Notes under the pieces: generated by a model | Databases searched by the model: none | What the model was told of the DNA's origin: nothing | The model's input: the letters and a program-made list of their open reading frames with translations, nothing else | Shown: one piece after another, positions 44,981-54,159 of the stretch | How positions within the stretch are numbered: position 1 is the first letter of the stretch | How the letters are laid out: the number at the start of each line of letters is the position of its first letter | Program-made: the position numbers and the translations under genes | Assembly: GCF_004362745.1 (NCBI RefSeq) | Contig: NZ_SNXY01000006.1 | Coordinates: 1,302,001-1,366,000, forward strand | Origin: Oharaeibacter diazotrophicus | Lineage (GTDB): Bacteria; Pseudomonadota; Alphaproteobacteria; Rhizobiales; Pleomorphomonadaceae | Direction: 5' to 3' | Length of the DNA: 64,000 nt

Positions 44981-46921
44981 ATGGAACGTCGCGACAGGGC
45001 GGAAGGATCCGACGACGACAGCCGATACCGGCGTCTCGTCGATGCGATCACGGACTACGCCATCTACATGCTAGATCCGAACGGGATCGTGTCGAGCTGG
45101 AATCCGGGGGCCAGGCGCTTCAAGGGCTACGAGCGCGAGGAGATCCTCGGCCGGCACTTCTCGATCTTCTACACCGAAGAGGATCGCGAGGCGGGCATAC
45201 CCGCGCTCGCGCTGCGCACGGCGGCCGAATCCGGTCGCTTCAACGCCGAGGGCTGGCGGCTGCGCAAGGACGGCGGCCGTTTCTGGGCCTCGGTGGTGAT
45301 CGACCCGATCCACGACGCCGACGGCGCCGTGGTCGGCTTCGCCAAGGTCACGCGCGACCTCACCGACCGCCGCGCCGCCGACGAGGCGCTCAGGCGCTCC
45401 GAACAGCAGTTCCGGCTGCTGGTCCAGAGCGTCACCGACTACGCCATCTTCATGCTCGACCCGCAAGGCAACGTCGCCAGTTGGAACGCCGGCGCCGAGC
45501 GCATCAAGGGCTATGCGCCCGCCGAGATCCTCGGCGAGCACATCTCGGTATTCTACACGCCCGAGGAGCAGATCGCCGGCCTGCCGCGGCTCGCGCTCGA
45601 GACCGCCGCCCGGGAGGGCCGCTTCGAGAGCGAGGGCCAGCGCGTGCGCAAGGACGGTTCGCGCTTCGACGCCCACGTGGTGCTCGACGCCGTCCACGAC
45701 GAGACAGGCCGGCCGATCGGCTTCGCCAAGATCACCCGCGACATCAGCGAGCGGCTCCAGGCCCAGCGCGAGCTGGAAGCGACGCGCGAGGCGCTGTTCC
45801 AGTCGCAGAAGATCGAGGCGGTCGGCCAGCTGACCGGCGGCGTCGCCCACGATTTCAACAACCTGCTGGCAGTCGTGATGGGCGGGCTCGAAGTGCTGCG
45901 CCGGCGCGTGCCCGACGAGCCGCGCACCCGCGCGATCCTCGACGACCTCGTGCGCGCGGTCGACCGTGGCGCGGCGCTGACCCGGCGCATGCTCGCCTTC
46001 GCCCGGCGCCAGGACCTCGTGATCCGCGCCGTCGACGTCGCCGCGCTGGTCGCTGGGATGACGGAGCTGCTCGAACGCTCGCTCGGGCCGGCCATCGCGA
46101 TCGAGACACCCTTCCCCGCCGACGTGCCGCCGGTCCGTACCGACTCGCACCACCTCGAGACCGCCCTGATCAACCTCGCCGTCAATGCCCGCGACGCCAT
46201 GCCGGAGGGCGGCACCATCACATTCTCCGCGGCGCCGGCCGTGCCGGATCCGACCGACGGGCTGCCGCCCGGCGCCTATGTCGCGGTCGCGGTCACCGAC
46301 AGCGGCTCGGGCATGGACGAGGCGACGCTGGCGCGCGCGGTCGAGCCGTTCTTCACGACCAAGGGCGTCGGCAAGGGCACCGGTCTCGGGCTGTCGATGG
46401 TGCACGGTCTCGCCGAGCAGTCGGGCGGGCGGATGCGGATCCGCAGCCGGGTCGGCATCGGCACGACGGTGGAACTGCTGCTGCCGGCGGCCGCCCCCGA
46501 GGACGTCCGGGACGAGCCGGCGCGGCCGCGGCCGGTGCCGACGCCGGGGCGTCGGCTGGCGGTGCTCGCGGTCGACGACGACGAACTGGTGCTCGCCGCC
46601 ACCGCCGGCATGCTCGAGGACCTCGGCCACGCCGTCGTCGCCGTGCCGTCGGCGGCGCGGGCGCTCGGCCTCGTCGAATCCGGCGGCGCTTTCGACCTCG
46701 TGCTGACCGATCAGGTGATGCCGGAAATGACCGGTGCCGAACTCGCCGCCCGCCTCGCCGCGATCCGGCCGGAGCTGCCGATCCTGGTGGTCACCGGCTA
46801 CTCCGACCTGCCCGCCGACCTGCCGGCGCACCGCCTCGCCAAGCCGTTCAGCCGCGACGGCCTCGCCGCCGCCATCGCGGATGCGACGGCGGGCCGCACC
46901 GGACCGCGCGCCGTGCTATGA
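44981..46921 (+). CDS. PAS-PAS hybrid histidine kinase with C-terminal receiver
   Basis: The 646-aa soluble kinase has two PAS domains (about 15-130 and 145-260) with nearly parallel sequence ([43 protein letters not shown]), a HisKA domain with His290 in [18 protein letters not shown], an HATPase domain ([53 protein letters not shown]) and a receiver (AVDDDE, phospho-acceptor Asp in [18 protein letters not shown]) at about 525-640. No output DNA-binding domain or membrane helix is present. The EcfG promoter just upstream suggests a role in stress signalling. Confidence 0.93.
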   Translation: MERRDRAEGSDDDSRYRRLVDAITDYAIYMLDPNGIVSSWNPGARRFKGYEREEILGRHFSIFYTEEDREAGIPALALRTAAESGRFNAEGWRLRKDGGRFWASVVIDPIHDADGAVVGFAKVTRDLTDRRAADEALRRSEQQFRLLVQSVTDYAIFMLDPQGNVASWNAGAERIKGYAPAEILGEHISVFYTPEEQIAGLPRLALETAAREGRFESEGQRVRKDGSRFDAHVVLDAVHDETGRPIGFAKITRDISERLQAQRELEATREALFQSQKIEAVGQLTGGVAHDFNNLLAVVMGGLEVLRRRVPDEPRTRAILDDLVRAVDRGAALTRRMLAFARRQDLVIRAVDVAALVAGMTELLERSLGPAIAIETPFPADVPPVRTDSHHLETALINLAVNARDAMPEGGTITFSAAPAVPDPTDGLPPGAYVAVAVTDSGSGMDEATLARAVEPFFTTKGVGKGTGLGLSMVHGLAEQSGGRMRIRSRVGIGTTVELLLPAAAPEDVRDEPARPRPVPTPGRRLAVLAVDDDELVLAATAGMLEDLGHAVVAVPSAARALGLVESGGAFDLVLTDQVMPEMTGAELAARLAAIRPELPILVVTGYSDLPADLPAHRLAKPFSRDGLAAAIADATAGRTGPRAVL

Positions 46922-47021
46922 CCGGCGCGGCGCGGGGGAGCGCCACGGGGAAGGCCCCGCGCCGGGACCGCGGCGCGGCCGAGCCCCCCGACGACCGGAA
47001 ACGACGACGAGGAGGACAATC

Positions 47022-47999
47022 TTGAGCGGAAACGATGACGCCCGCGTGTCCGTGGGCCGGACGGCGGTCCGGGTGCCGAGGATCGGATTCGGCACCTCCG
47101 CGCTCGGCGACATGCCGAACACCTACGGCTACAGCGTCGACGAGGCGCGGGCCCAGGCGACGGTCGAGGCCATCCTCGCCAGCGACCATCCCTTCCTCGA
47201 CACCAGCCGGATCTACGGCGCCGGCCGCAGCGAGGCGCGCATCGGCGCGGCGATCCGGGCGATCGGCGGCCTGCCGGCCGGCGCGGTGATTTCCACCAAG
47301 CTCGACCGCGACGTCGAGACCGGCCGCTTCGACGCCGCCGCGGCACGGCGTTCGGCCGAAGAGAGCCTCGCCGCGCTCGGGCTCGACAAGGTCCACGTCC
47401 TCCACCTGCACGACCCCGAGCACGCCCGCGACCTCGGCGAGATCGCGGGTCCCGGCGGCGCCGTCGAGGAGCTGTTCCGGATGAAGGAGGAAGGGCTCGC
47501 CGACGCGGTTGGCCTCGCCGCCGGCGACGTCGCGGTGATGATGCCGATGCTGCGCGACTTCCCCTTCGACGCGATCATCACCCACAACCGCCACACCGTC
47601 GTCAACGGCAACGCGGAGGCGATGATCGAACTCTGCGTCGAGCGCGGTACGTCCGTGTTCAACGCGGCCCCCTACGCTGGCGGCGCGCTCGCCAAGGGCA
47701 CCGCCGGCTTCCGCCGCTACGTCTACCAGGAGGCGACCGACGCCATGCTGGCGCCGCTGCGCCGGGTCGAGGAGATCTGCGCCCGCCACGGCGTGCCGGC
47801 CGGCGCGGTGGCGCTGCAGTTCTCGCTGCGCGATCCGCGCGTGGCGTCGACGATCTGCGGCGTCAGCAAGCCCGAGCGGGTGGCGCAGACGCTGGAATGG
47901 GCGGCCTTCCCGGTGCCGGACGCCGTCTGGTTGGAACTCTCCGCCATCGAGCGCGACAGCGCCGACCCCGAGGCGACCCGCGCCTACGATCCGGGCTGA
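47022..47999 (+). CDS. Aldo/keto reductase
   Basis: A 325-aa TIM-barrel NADPH-dependent oxidoreductase. The catalytic tetrad is visible as Asp and Tyr in FLDTSRIYGAGRSE (about 62-75), Lys in ISTKLDRD and His in VLHLHDPEHA. ALQFSLRDPRVASTICGVSKPERVAQTLEW (about 265-294) is the cofactor phosphate region. It resembles D-threo-aldose 1-dehydrogenases. The TTG at 47022 follows GAGGAGGAC and is preferred over any ATG inside the barrel. It stands alone after the kinase gene. Confidence 0.88.
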   Translation: MSGNDDARVSVGRTAVRVPRIGFGTSALGDMPNTYGYSVDEARAQATVEAILASDHPFLDTSRIYGAGRSEARIGAAIRAIGGLPAGAVISTKLDRDVETGRFDAAAARRSAEESLAALGLDKVHVLHLHDPEHARDLGEIAGPGGAVEELFRMKEEGLADAVGLAAGDVAVMMPMLRDFPFDAIITHNRHTVVNGNAEAMIELCVERGTSVFNAAPYAGGALAKGTAGFRRYVYQEATDAMLAPLRRVEEICARHGVPAGAVALQFSLRDPRVASTICGVSKPERVAQTLEWAAFPVPDAVWLELSAIERDSADPEATRAYDPG

Positions 48000-48008
48000 C
48001 CGGCGGTC

Positions 48009-48037
48009 TCCCGGGGCGTGGATGCCGCGCCCCGGGA
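48009..48037. terminator. Bidirectional terminator between convergent genes
   Basis: A perfect 10-bp stem TCCCGGGGCG / CGCCCCGGGA with a 9-base loop sits between the stops of the aldo/keto reductase and mntH. Confidence 0.75.
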
Positions 48038-48045
48038 TGTCCGGT

Positions 48046-49401
48046 TCAGGCCCCGGTGACGAAGTCGTAGATCAGCTTGAGATTGAGCACCACGATCACC
48101 GTCGCGATCAGCGCGGCGAACACCGACAGCCAGCGCGGCGCCACCAGCGCCCCCATCTTGGAGCGGTCGGCGGTGAACATCACCAGCGGCACCACGGCAA
48201 AGGGCAACTGCAGACTGAGCACGACCTGGCTGAGGATCAGCAGTTCGGCGGTGCCGCTCTCGCCGTAGGCGATGGTGACGGCGGCGGCCGGCACGATCGC
48301 GATCGCCCGCGTCACCAGTCGCCTCAGCCACGGCGAGAGGCGGATGTCGAGGAAGCCCTCCATCACCGCCTGCCCGGCCAGCGTCGCCGTCACCGTCGAG
48401 TTGAAGCCGCAGCACAAGAGCGCCACAGCGAACAGCGTCGGCGCGATCGCGCTGCCGAGCAGCGGCGCCAGCAGCGTGTGCGCCTCGCCGAGCTCGGCCA
48501 CGGTGGTGTTGCCGGTGTGGTAGAAGGCGGCGGCCGCCAGGATCAGGATCGAGGCGTTGATCAGGAGCGCGATCATCAGCGCCACCGTGGAGTCGATGGT
48601 GGCATAGGTGACGGCGCTGCGCCGGCCTTCCGGCGTGCGGTCGTAGCCGCGGGTCTGCACGATCGCCGAGTGCAGGTAGAGATTGTGCGGCATCACGGTC
48701 GCGCCGATGATGCCGAGCGCGAGATAGAGCATGTCCGGGTTGGTGACGATGTCGGTGGTCGGCGCGAAGCCGGCGATCACCGCGCCCCAATGCGGATCGG
48801 CCATGGCGATCTGGACGCCGAAGCACACGAAGATGACGCCGAGCAGCGCGACGATCAGCGCCTCGACGTAGCGGAATCCGAGGCCCTGCAGGAACAGCAC
48901 CAGGAAGACGTCGAGCGCGGTCAGGATCACGCCGATCTCGAGCGGGATGCCGAACAGTAGGTTGAGGCCGATCGCGGTGCCGATCACCTCGGCGAGGTCG
49001 GTGGCGCAGATCGCCAGTTCGGCGAGCAGCCACAGCGGCCACGACACCCAGCGCGGATAGGCGTCGCGGCAGGCCTGCGCGAGGTCGCGGCCGGTGGCGA
49101 TGCCGAGCCGGGCGCACAGCGCCTGCAGCACGATCGCCATCACGTTGGAGACCAGCGCCACCACCAGCAGCGCGTAGCCGAAGCGGGATCCGCCGGCGAG
49201 CGAGGTCGCCCAGTTGCCGGGATCCATGTAGCCGACGGCGACGAGATAGCCCGGCCCGAGGAAGGCCGCGAGCCGGCGCAGGCCCGGCTTGCGCGGCACC
49301 GCCACCGAGGCGTGGACCTCCGCGAGCGCGGGATCGCCGCGGTCGCGGCGCCAGCCGAAGCGGTTCAGGGAGACGACGGTCGGCGAGACGGTTTCGGTCA
49401 C
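48046..49401 (-). CDS. mntH: NRAMP divalent metal transporter MntH
   Basis: The 451-aa proton-coupled Mn(II)/Fe(II) importer has 11 predicted membrane helices. The metal site in helix 1, [20 protein letters not shown] (about 57-76), and in helix 6, [19 protein letters not shown] (about 223-241, with the MPHN motif), is intact. The consensus transport signature [30 protein letters not shown] is present further on. The Mur/Fur-like box just upstream suggests repression by manganese or iron. Confidence 0.96.
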   Translation of the reverse strand: MTETVSPTVVSLNRFGWRRDRGDPALAEVHASVAVPRKPGLRRLAAFLGPGYLVAVGYMDPGNWATSLAGGSRFGYALLVVALVSNVMAIVLQALCARLGIATGRDLAQACRDAYPRWVSWPLWLLAELAICATDLAEVIGTAIGLNLLFGIPLEIGVILTALDVFLVLFLQGLGFRYVEALIVALLGVIFVCFGVQIAMADPHWGAVIAGFAPTTDIVTNPDMLYLALGIIGATVMPHNLYLHSAIVQTRGYDRTPEGRRSAVTYATIDSTVALMIALLINASILILAAAAFYHTGNTTVAELGEAHTLLAPLLGSAIAPTLFAVALLCCGFNSTVTATLAGQAVMEGFLDIRLSPWLRRLVTRAIAIVPAAAVTIAYGESGTAELLILSQVVLSLQLPFAVVPLVMFTADRSKMGALVAPRWLSVFAALIATVIVVLNLKLIYDFVTGA

Positions 49402-49437
49402 GATGCGTGGTTCCCCGTACGGACCGTCAGATTAGAA

Positions 49438-49452
49438 TGCAAATCACTCGCA
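49438..49452 (-). promoter_or_regulatory. Mur/Fur-like box upstream of mntH
   Basis: On the mntH strand the site reads TGCGAGT-G-ATTTGCA, an imperfect 7-1-7 dyad like the alphaproteobacterial Mur/Fur site TGC(A/G)A-rich dyads. It lies 37 bp before the start codon in a locally AT-rich patch. Confidence 0.6.
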
Positions 49453-49573
49453 ATAGCAACTCGCGAATGGGGGGAGGTCGCGGAGGCGGCCGGGGCGCGG
49501 GGCTCCGCATCGCCCGGCGGCGCCTCGAAGGAGGCGCCGCACGTTCGTCATGACGATCGCTCGAAGCTGCGGT

Positions 49574-49796
49574 TCCATCCTTCCCCTGAAGGGAAGGATG
49601 GAGGCAACGGGCTTCCGAGGCCGGACGGCCCGCGACGTCCACCGAAACGCCCTCGGAACCCCGACCCCTTCCGGCCCTCCGGGCCACCTTCCCCTGGAGG
49701 GGAAGGATGAGACCCCCCGGGCTTCCGACGCTCGACGGCCGGCCCGGTCTGCGCGCCGCGCCAACCGCTTCCTTCATCCTTCCCTTTAGGGGAAGG
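49574..49796. repeat. Cluster of three CCTTCCC/GGGAAGG hairpins
   Basis: Hairpin 1 (49574-49602) has a 12-bp stem TCCATCCTTCCC. Hairpin 2 (49687-49706) has stem CCTTCCCCT with a GG centre. Hairpin 3 (49778-49796) has CCTTCCC and GGGGAAGG around TTTA. Spacing is about 90-110 bp. Related palindromes occur at 63200-63320. Confidence 0.75.
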
Positions 49797-49917
49797 TGCC
49801 GAGCGGAGCGAGGCGGAAGGGGTCGCGACGGCCGGCGGAGCTGGCCGTTCCGCCGCGACGTCCGCCGAAGAGCCCACGGAAACCCGAGCCCTTACAACCG
49901 TCCTCGCGCGGGAGCGG

Positions 49918-50874
49918 TCACTTCACCCGCATGCTGTCCGGGTCGCGCATCAGCGAGGAGGTGTCGACCGCCTCGAAGGCCGAGGCCGGGACCTGCTTCA
50001 GCTCGTCGAGCAGGCCCTCGGGCCAGCGCGTGTCGGCGGTGCCCTGGAAGAACCACGGCGAGCCGTTGTCGGCGAGGACGAGGCCGAAGCGCTTGAAGGC
50101 GGCCAGCACCGCCCTGGTGTCGGCCCTGAGCGCCGGGTCGATCCGGTAGGACGCCTTCAGACGGAAGCGCGCACCCATCGGCGGAAAGGCGGCGTTCGAG
50201 ACCGAGCCGGCGTCGTGGCGGGCCGGCCAGAGATGGGCGCGGTCGGTGACGTCGGTGGTGAAGCGGACGGCGTGGTCGATCCGCCGGCGCGCGACCTCGT
50301 CGTAGCGCAGGAGACCGGGCAGGATCGGCAGGCCGGCGGCGTCGGCGGAGGTCCAGCCGTCCGGGCGCAGCGCGTTCGACTTCAGGAGCCACGACGCCCC
50401 GCTGCCGGCGAACCAGCGGCCGCCGCGCCGGGAGGTCGCCCAGGTCTCGTAGACGCGGCAGGTGCCCTTGTCGACGACGATGGTGTGGCGGTCGCCCTCG
50501 ACCCATTGGCCGCCCTCGACCTTGGTGTCGGACCCGAGCGGATAACGGATGCGGTCGCTCTCGTCGGCGTAGTCGAAGGTCACCGACACCTTGGGGTGGG
50601 ACGACGCCACCACGGTGATCGGGATGCCGTAGGGCACCGGTTGCTCGCCGTAGCTCGGTCCGAAGTCCGGGTGCAGCCGGCGGCTCGGCGACATGTTCGC
50701 CATCCAGCGCGCGCTGGAGCGATGCACCGGCAGCTTGGAGACGTCGGCGTGCCACCAGCTGTCGGCGGGGAAGTTCGGGCAATTGGTGCCCGGTACGGGC
50801 GAAGACGTCGGGGCGGCCGCCGCCGTGGCGACGGAGAGCAGCAGCACGGCGGCGGCGGCACGGAACGGGCGCAT
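49918..50874 (-). CDS. Secreted hypothetical protein downstream of the YcaO operon
   Basis: This 318-aa product has a signal peptide (RPFRAAAAVLLLSVATAAAAP) and a mature part rich in Trp and Asp: NCPNFPADSWWHADVSKLPVHRSSARWMANM, HPDFGPSYGEQPVPYGIPITVV, GDRHTIVVDKGTCRVYETWATSRRGGRWFAGSGASWLLKSNALRPDGWTSADAAGLPILPGLLRYDEVARRRIDHAVRFTTD. Such text recurs in conserved secreted proteins of unknown function. It lies 169 bp behind the deiminase-like gene on the same strand and may or may not belong to that operon. Confidence 0.75.
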   Translation of the reverse strand: MRPFRAAAAVLLLSVATAAAAPTSSPVPGTNCPNFPADSWWHADVSKLPVHRSSARWMANMSPSRRLHPDFGPSYGEQPVPYGIPITVVASSHPKVSVTFDYADESDRIRYPLGSDTKVEGGQWVEGDRHTIVVDKGTCRVYETWATSRRGGRWFAGSGASWLLKSNALRPDGWTSADAAGLPILPGLLRYDEVARRRIDHAVRFTTDVTDRAHLWPARHDAGSVSNAAFPPMGARFRLKASYRIDPALRADTRAVLAAFKRFGLVLADNGSPWFFQGTADTRWPEGLLDELKQVPASAFEAVDTSSLMRDPDSMRVK

Positions 50875-51043
50875 GGTCACTCGTCTTCCCCCTGGGTGGC
50901 GCGATCTACGGACGCGATCTGCGACGGGCACGGCGCCCGTCGTCCCTTGAACGGACGCACGGCCGCCGATCTTCCCCCGAAATCGAGATTTTCCAAGAGC
51001 GTGGCACCACCTCTTCGAGTCCAAGACCCGCCCCGCGGCGCGG

Positions 51044-52153
51044 TCAGCGCCTCGACAGGATCCGGCTGGCGCAGTTGAGGCCGCCGTTGCGCAGCGCCAG
51101 GGCGCCGAGCCCACGCACCGGCACGGTCGAAAAGCCGAGCCCGGCCCAGAGCGCCAGCATGGCGTCGTCGACCGCCGCGAGCGGATCGTCCGGCCCGGCG
51201 GCGAACAGCGGTACCCACGCGCGCGGCGTCGCGACGCCCTCGGCCTCGACCCAGGCGTTGTTGGCGGAGAGGAGGTGCATGGTGCGCCGCCGGCGGTGCG
51301 CGTGGTCGATGCCGATCGCCGGCAGCGGATTGCGCAGCACCGCGAAGCCGGCTGCGGCGAGCGCCGCCGCGTCTGCGTCGAAGCGGGCGGCGTAGTCCTC
51401 CGGCGGCGGCGGCAGGCCGGCGAGCCGGGCCGCCAGAGCGGGATCGCCGACCAGGAGGCGCGGCCGCCCGTCCGGCGCACGGCCGGCCGGCGTGACGTGG
51501 ACGTCGACGTGGAACACCGCCTGCCGCGAGCCCTTGGCGACGATGCCCGGCCATGGGTCGTGACGCCAGACGCCGTCGTCGCGCGGGTGATTGCTGCCGA
51601 AGGGTGTCGGCGCCGGCTCCGCCCCGCCGACCACGACGATCCGCTCCGGCAGGCCGTAGTCGGCCGCGAAGGCGGCGAGCGCGCCCTCCCCCTCCGGCGG
51701 CGGCACGGCACGCCGCGCGCGCCAGAACGCGAACTCGTCCGCACCGACGAGCGCGTAATCCGCGCCGACCAGGAGGTTGCCGCCGTCGAGCAGCGGCGGC
51801 CCGTCGAGGACGAGGTCGAGCGGCAGCGCGCCGACCGAGAAGCGCGGGCCGGCGAGCAGCCGCGGGCGCGCGCTGCCGGAAAAGGCCAGCGACTGGTCCT
51901 GGATCCAGACCGACAACGGCGTGTCGTCGGGCACCGCCTCGACCGCGGCGCCCTGCCCCGCCCGCGCCCGTACCACCGCGGCCGACGCGGCGTGGGTGAC
52001 GGCCAGCACTTCGCCGCCGGTCGCCGCCGCGGCGGCGAACAGGGCGTCGGCGGCCTCGGGCGAGTCGCGCAGGAAGGCGGAGGGCAGCGCCAGCAGCACC
52101 GCCGCGATCGCGCCCTCCGAGGAGGAGACCAGCCGCCCGGGCGCCGCGGTCAT
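51044..52153 (-). CDS. Agmatine-deiminase / peptidylarginine-deiminase-like enzyme
   Basis: The 369-aa protein shows the guanidino-modifying pentein pattern: WIQD (Asp86), LDGGNLLVGADYALVGADEF (about 122-141), FHVDVHV (His215, Asp217), a NNAWVE segment near 299, and the nucleophile Cys361 in GGLNCASR. Characterised relatives hydrolyse agmatine or peptidyl-arginine, or transfer amidino groups. The first site is unusual (WIQDQS rather than the common WxRD), so the substrate may differ. Its ATG overlaps the TfuA stop by 4 bp (ATGA), which ties it to the YcaO-TfuA pair. Confidence 0.75.
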   Translation of the reverse strand: MTAAPGRLVSSSEGAIAAVLLALPSAFLRDSPEAADALFAAAAATGGEVLAVTHAASAAVVRARAGQGAAVEAVPDDTPLSVWIQDQSLAFSGSARPRLLAGPRFSVGALPLDLVLDGPPLLDGGNLLVGADYALVGADEFAFWRARRAVPPPEGEGALAAFAADYGLPERIVVVGGAEPAPTPFGSNHPRDDGVWRHDPWPGIVAKGSRQAVFHVDVHVTPAGRAPDGRPRLLVGDPALAARLAGLPPPPEDYAARFDADAAALAAAGFAVLRNPLPAIGIDHAHRRRRTMHLLSANNAWVEAEGVATPRAWVPLFAAGPDDPLAAVDDAMLALWAGLGFSTVPVRGLGALALRNGGLNCASRILSRR

Positions 52154-52869
52154 CGCCCTGCCCGTTCGGCGAGGAAGCCCAGCCATTGCGACGTCGCGTT
52201 GAACGTCCAGTCGGTCGGCGGCGGCAGGCGGCCGGGCGGGCGGGCTTCGAGCCAGCGCGCCACCTTGAGGGCGTCGCGGCGCTTGCGGTCGATCCGGCCG
52301 GCGCGCAGCAGCGCGCGCAGTTCGTCGGCACGCCCCCCGTCGAAGCCGGCGCGCGCCGGCAGGTCGGCGAGGCGGCGGTCGGCGTGGTGGACGGCCCGCG
52401 AGGCCTCGGCGAGCGCGACCCGCTCGACCGGCGTGATCGTCCCGCGGCGGGCGAGCACCGCCAGCGTCAGGTCGACCACCGCCTGCGTCTCCGACAGCGC
52501 CGCCCAGCCGAGTTCGGCCGGGGCGTGGATCTGCGCGACATAGCCGTCGTCGAGTTCGGCCCCGCTCGCGAAGCGCCAGTAGACCGCGCCGACGCCGACC
52601 ATGCCGAAGGCGGCGCATTCGGCGGCGCGCAGCGCCCCCATGCTGGCACCGCCGGCGACGCGGACGCCGAGCGACAACGCGTGGACGATCTCCTTGTGCC
52701 AGATCGCCGGCGTCGAACCGAACAGGCCGTCGACGATGCCGACCGCCTCGGCCCCGGCCTCGACGGCGTCGAGGAGGTCGCCGCGGGCGGCCGGGCCGCG
52801 ATGGACGAGGCCGGGGAACGCGGCACGATCGGCGTCGGTCAGGCTCGGGCCGGAGAACAGGACCTTCAC
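52150..52869 (-). CDS. tfuA: TfuA-like protein
   Basis: This 239-aa protein shows the TfuA core: VKVLFSGPSLT, AVGIVDGLFGSTPAIWHKEIVHALSLGVRVAGGASMGALRAAECAAFGM (about 42-90) and VYWRFASGAELDDGYVA. TfuA partners are required with YcaO for peptide thioamidation (thiovarsolin, trifolitoxin loci) and for McrA thioglycine in methanogens, where TfuA is thought to deliver sulfur. The GTG at 52869 overlaps the YcaO stop by 4 bp. Confidence 0.92.
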   Translation of the reverse strand: MKVLFSGPSLTDADRAAFPGLVHRGPAARGDLLDAVEAGAEAVGIVDGLFGSTPAIWHKEIVHALSLGVRVAGGASMGALRAAECAAFGMVGVGAVYWRFASGAELDDGYVAQIHAPAELGWAALSETQAVVDLTLAVLARRGTITPVERVALAEASRAVHHADRRLADLPARAGFDGGRADELRALLRAGRIDRKRRDALKVARWLEARPPGRLPPPTDWTFNATSQWLGFLAERAGR

Positions 52870-54155
52870 GCCGCGCTCCTCAGCATCGCCCTGAGGAGCC
52901 GTGCCCCGGGCTGGCGCCCCGGCCCGCCGGTGCCGATCTCGAGGCCCGGCACGATCACCCGGCAGACGGCGAAAGGGAAGTCCGGATCGGTCATCGGCAC
53001 CATCACGACCTGCCGGATGCCGCTGGCCGCGAGCCGGGCGACCACGGCGTCGACGGCCGCCCACAGGCCGTCCGTGCGGACCAGCGCCGGCCGCGGCGGC
53101 GCGTCGACGGCGGGGGCGGCGGTGAGCGCGGCGAGGCGGTCGTTGCGGCCGCGGTCGCCGGCGCCGAGCGAGCGGTAGCGGTCGGCGCCGATGTCGTCGC
53201 GGGCGCCGGCGATGGCGGTGACGCGCGCCTGACAGGCCTCGGCGACCGCGCGCATCGCCGCCGACCCGACCGAGGCGTCCGAGCCGTAGCCGATCGTGAG
53301 GCCGGCCTCGATGGCGCCGGGGTCGCGCTCCATCCGTCGCGGCGTCAGCAGCGCGGCGACGACGGGCACGCCGAAGTCGGAGGTGGCGTCGAACAGCGCG
53401 ACGTCGACGCCGGCGGCGTCGAGCCGGTGGGCCGCGGCGTCGAGCCAGGGATCGCCGAACCACGCCGGCGCGCGCTTCAGGGCGGCGACGGCGGGATCGG
53501 GCAGCAGTTCCATCAGGGCGATCGCGTCGCGCTCAACCAGCTCGTGCAGGCCGCGCAACACCGCCTCGACCAGCAGGTTGCCCGAAGCGAGGCCGTCGCT
53601 CGAGCGGTCGAAGGCGTCGCGCGGCGGAAGGTCGACGTGGTCGAGGCCGACGAGTTCGACGGGGACGGCGACGGCGGTGCCGGCGATCAGGTCGAAGCCG
53701 GCGACGAGGCGGCGCGGCAGGGCGCGGTCGACGTCGCGCGGACGGCAGCGGGTGACGCGCGCGAGATCGACCAGCGGAACACCGGCCGCGGCGGCCTCGG
53801 CGAGCGACAGCGTCAGGCACGCGGCGGGATCGCGTTCGGCGACGGCGACCTCGGCCGCCTCCATCGCGGCCGAGGCGAGCGCCGAGACGGCGTCGCGGCC
53901 CTTGCCCTGGTTGACGGACAGGCTGCGCGAATTCGGCCGGTAGGCGGCACCGATCGGCACGCCGACCCGGTCGAGCCCGGTGACGAGGCCGATCCGGGTG
54001 ATGCCGAGGGTGGAGGCGAGCCGGCGGACGACGGCGAGCGTCTCCGCCGGATCGACGACGCGGTCGCGCTCGCCGTGGACGGCGCGATCCGCGGTGCGCC
54101 GCGAGGCGGCGACCCGGCCGGCGACGGTGTCCGCCAGCATCGGCCAGGTCGTCAT
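52866..54155 (-). CDS. ycaO: YcaO-family ATP-dependent cyclodehydratase / thioamide synthase
   Basis: This 429-aa YcaO enzyme activates backbone amides with ATP. Visible motifs are SRSLSVNQGKGRDA (about 76-89), SAAMEAAEVAVAE (96-108, the ExxE-type ATP/Mg site), PVELVGLD, SDGLASGNLLVEAVLRGLHELVERDAIAL (186-214) and AVAEACQARVTAIAGARDDIG (about 308-328). Pairing with TfuA predicts thioamide rather than azoline formation (inference). The ATG at 54155 lies 4 bp after the stop of the 121-aa gene. No E1-like or ocin-ThiF partner is present. Confidence 0.93.
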   Translation of the reverse strand: MTTWPMLADTVAGRVAASRRTADRAVHGERDRVVDPAETLAVVRRLASTLGITRIGLVTGLDRVGVPIGAAYRPNSRSLSVNQGKGRDAVSALASAAMEAAEVAVAERDPAACLTLSLAEAAAAGVPLVDLARVTRCRPRDVDRALPRRLVAGFDLIAGTAVAVPVELVGLDHVDLPPRDAFDRSSDGLASGNLLVEAVLRGLHELVERDAIALMELLPDPAVAALKRAPAWFGDPWLDAAAHRLDAAGVDVALFDATSDFGVPVVAALLTPRRMERDPGAIEAGLTIGYGSDASVGSAAMRAVAEACQARVTAIAGARDDIGADRYRSLGAGDRGRNDRLAALTAAPAVDAPPRPALVRTDGLWAAVDAVVARLAASGIRQVVMVPMTDPDFPFAVCRVIVPGLEIGTGGPGRQPGARLLRAMLRSAA

Positions 54156-54159
54156 CGCG

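Larger units (their letters stand above)
49402..49917. other. Non-coding gap with hairpin repeats
   Basis: The 516 bp between mntH and the next gene hold the mntH promoter region, then a block of three CCTTCCC-type palindromes and GC-rich filler. The open frames here are short, exist on both strands and follow the repeats, so none is called. Confidence 0.6.
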
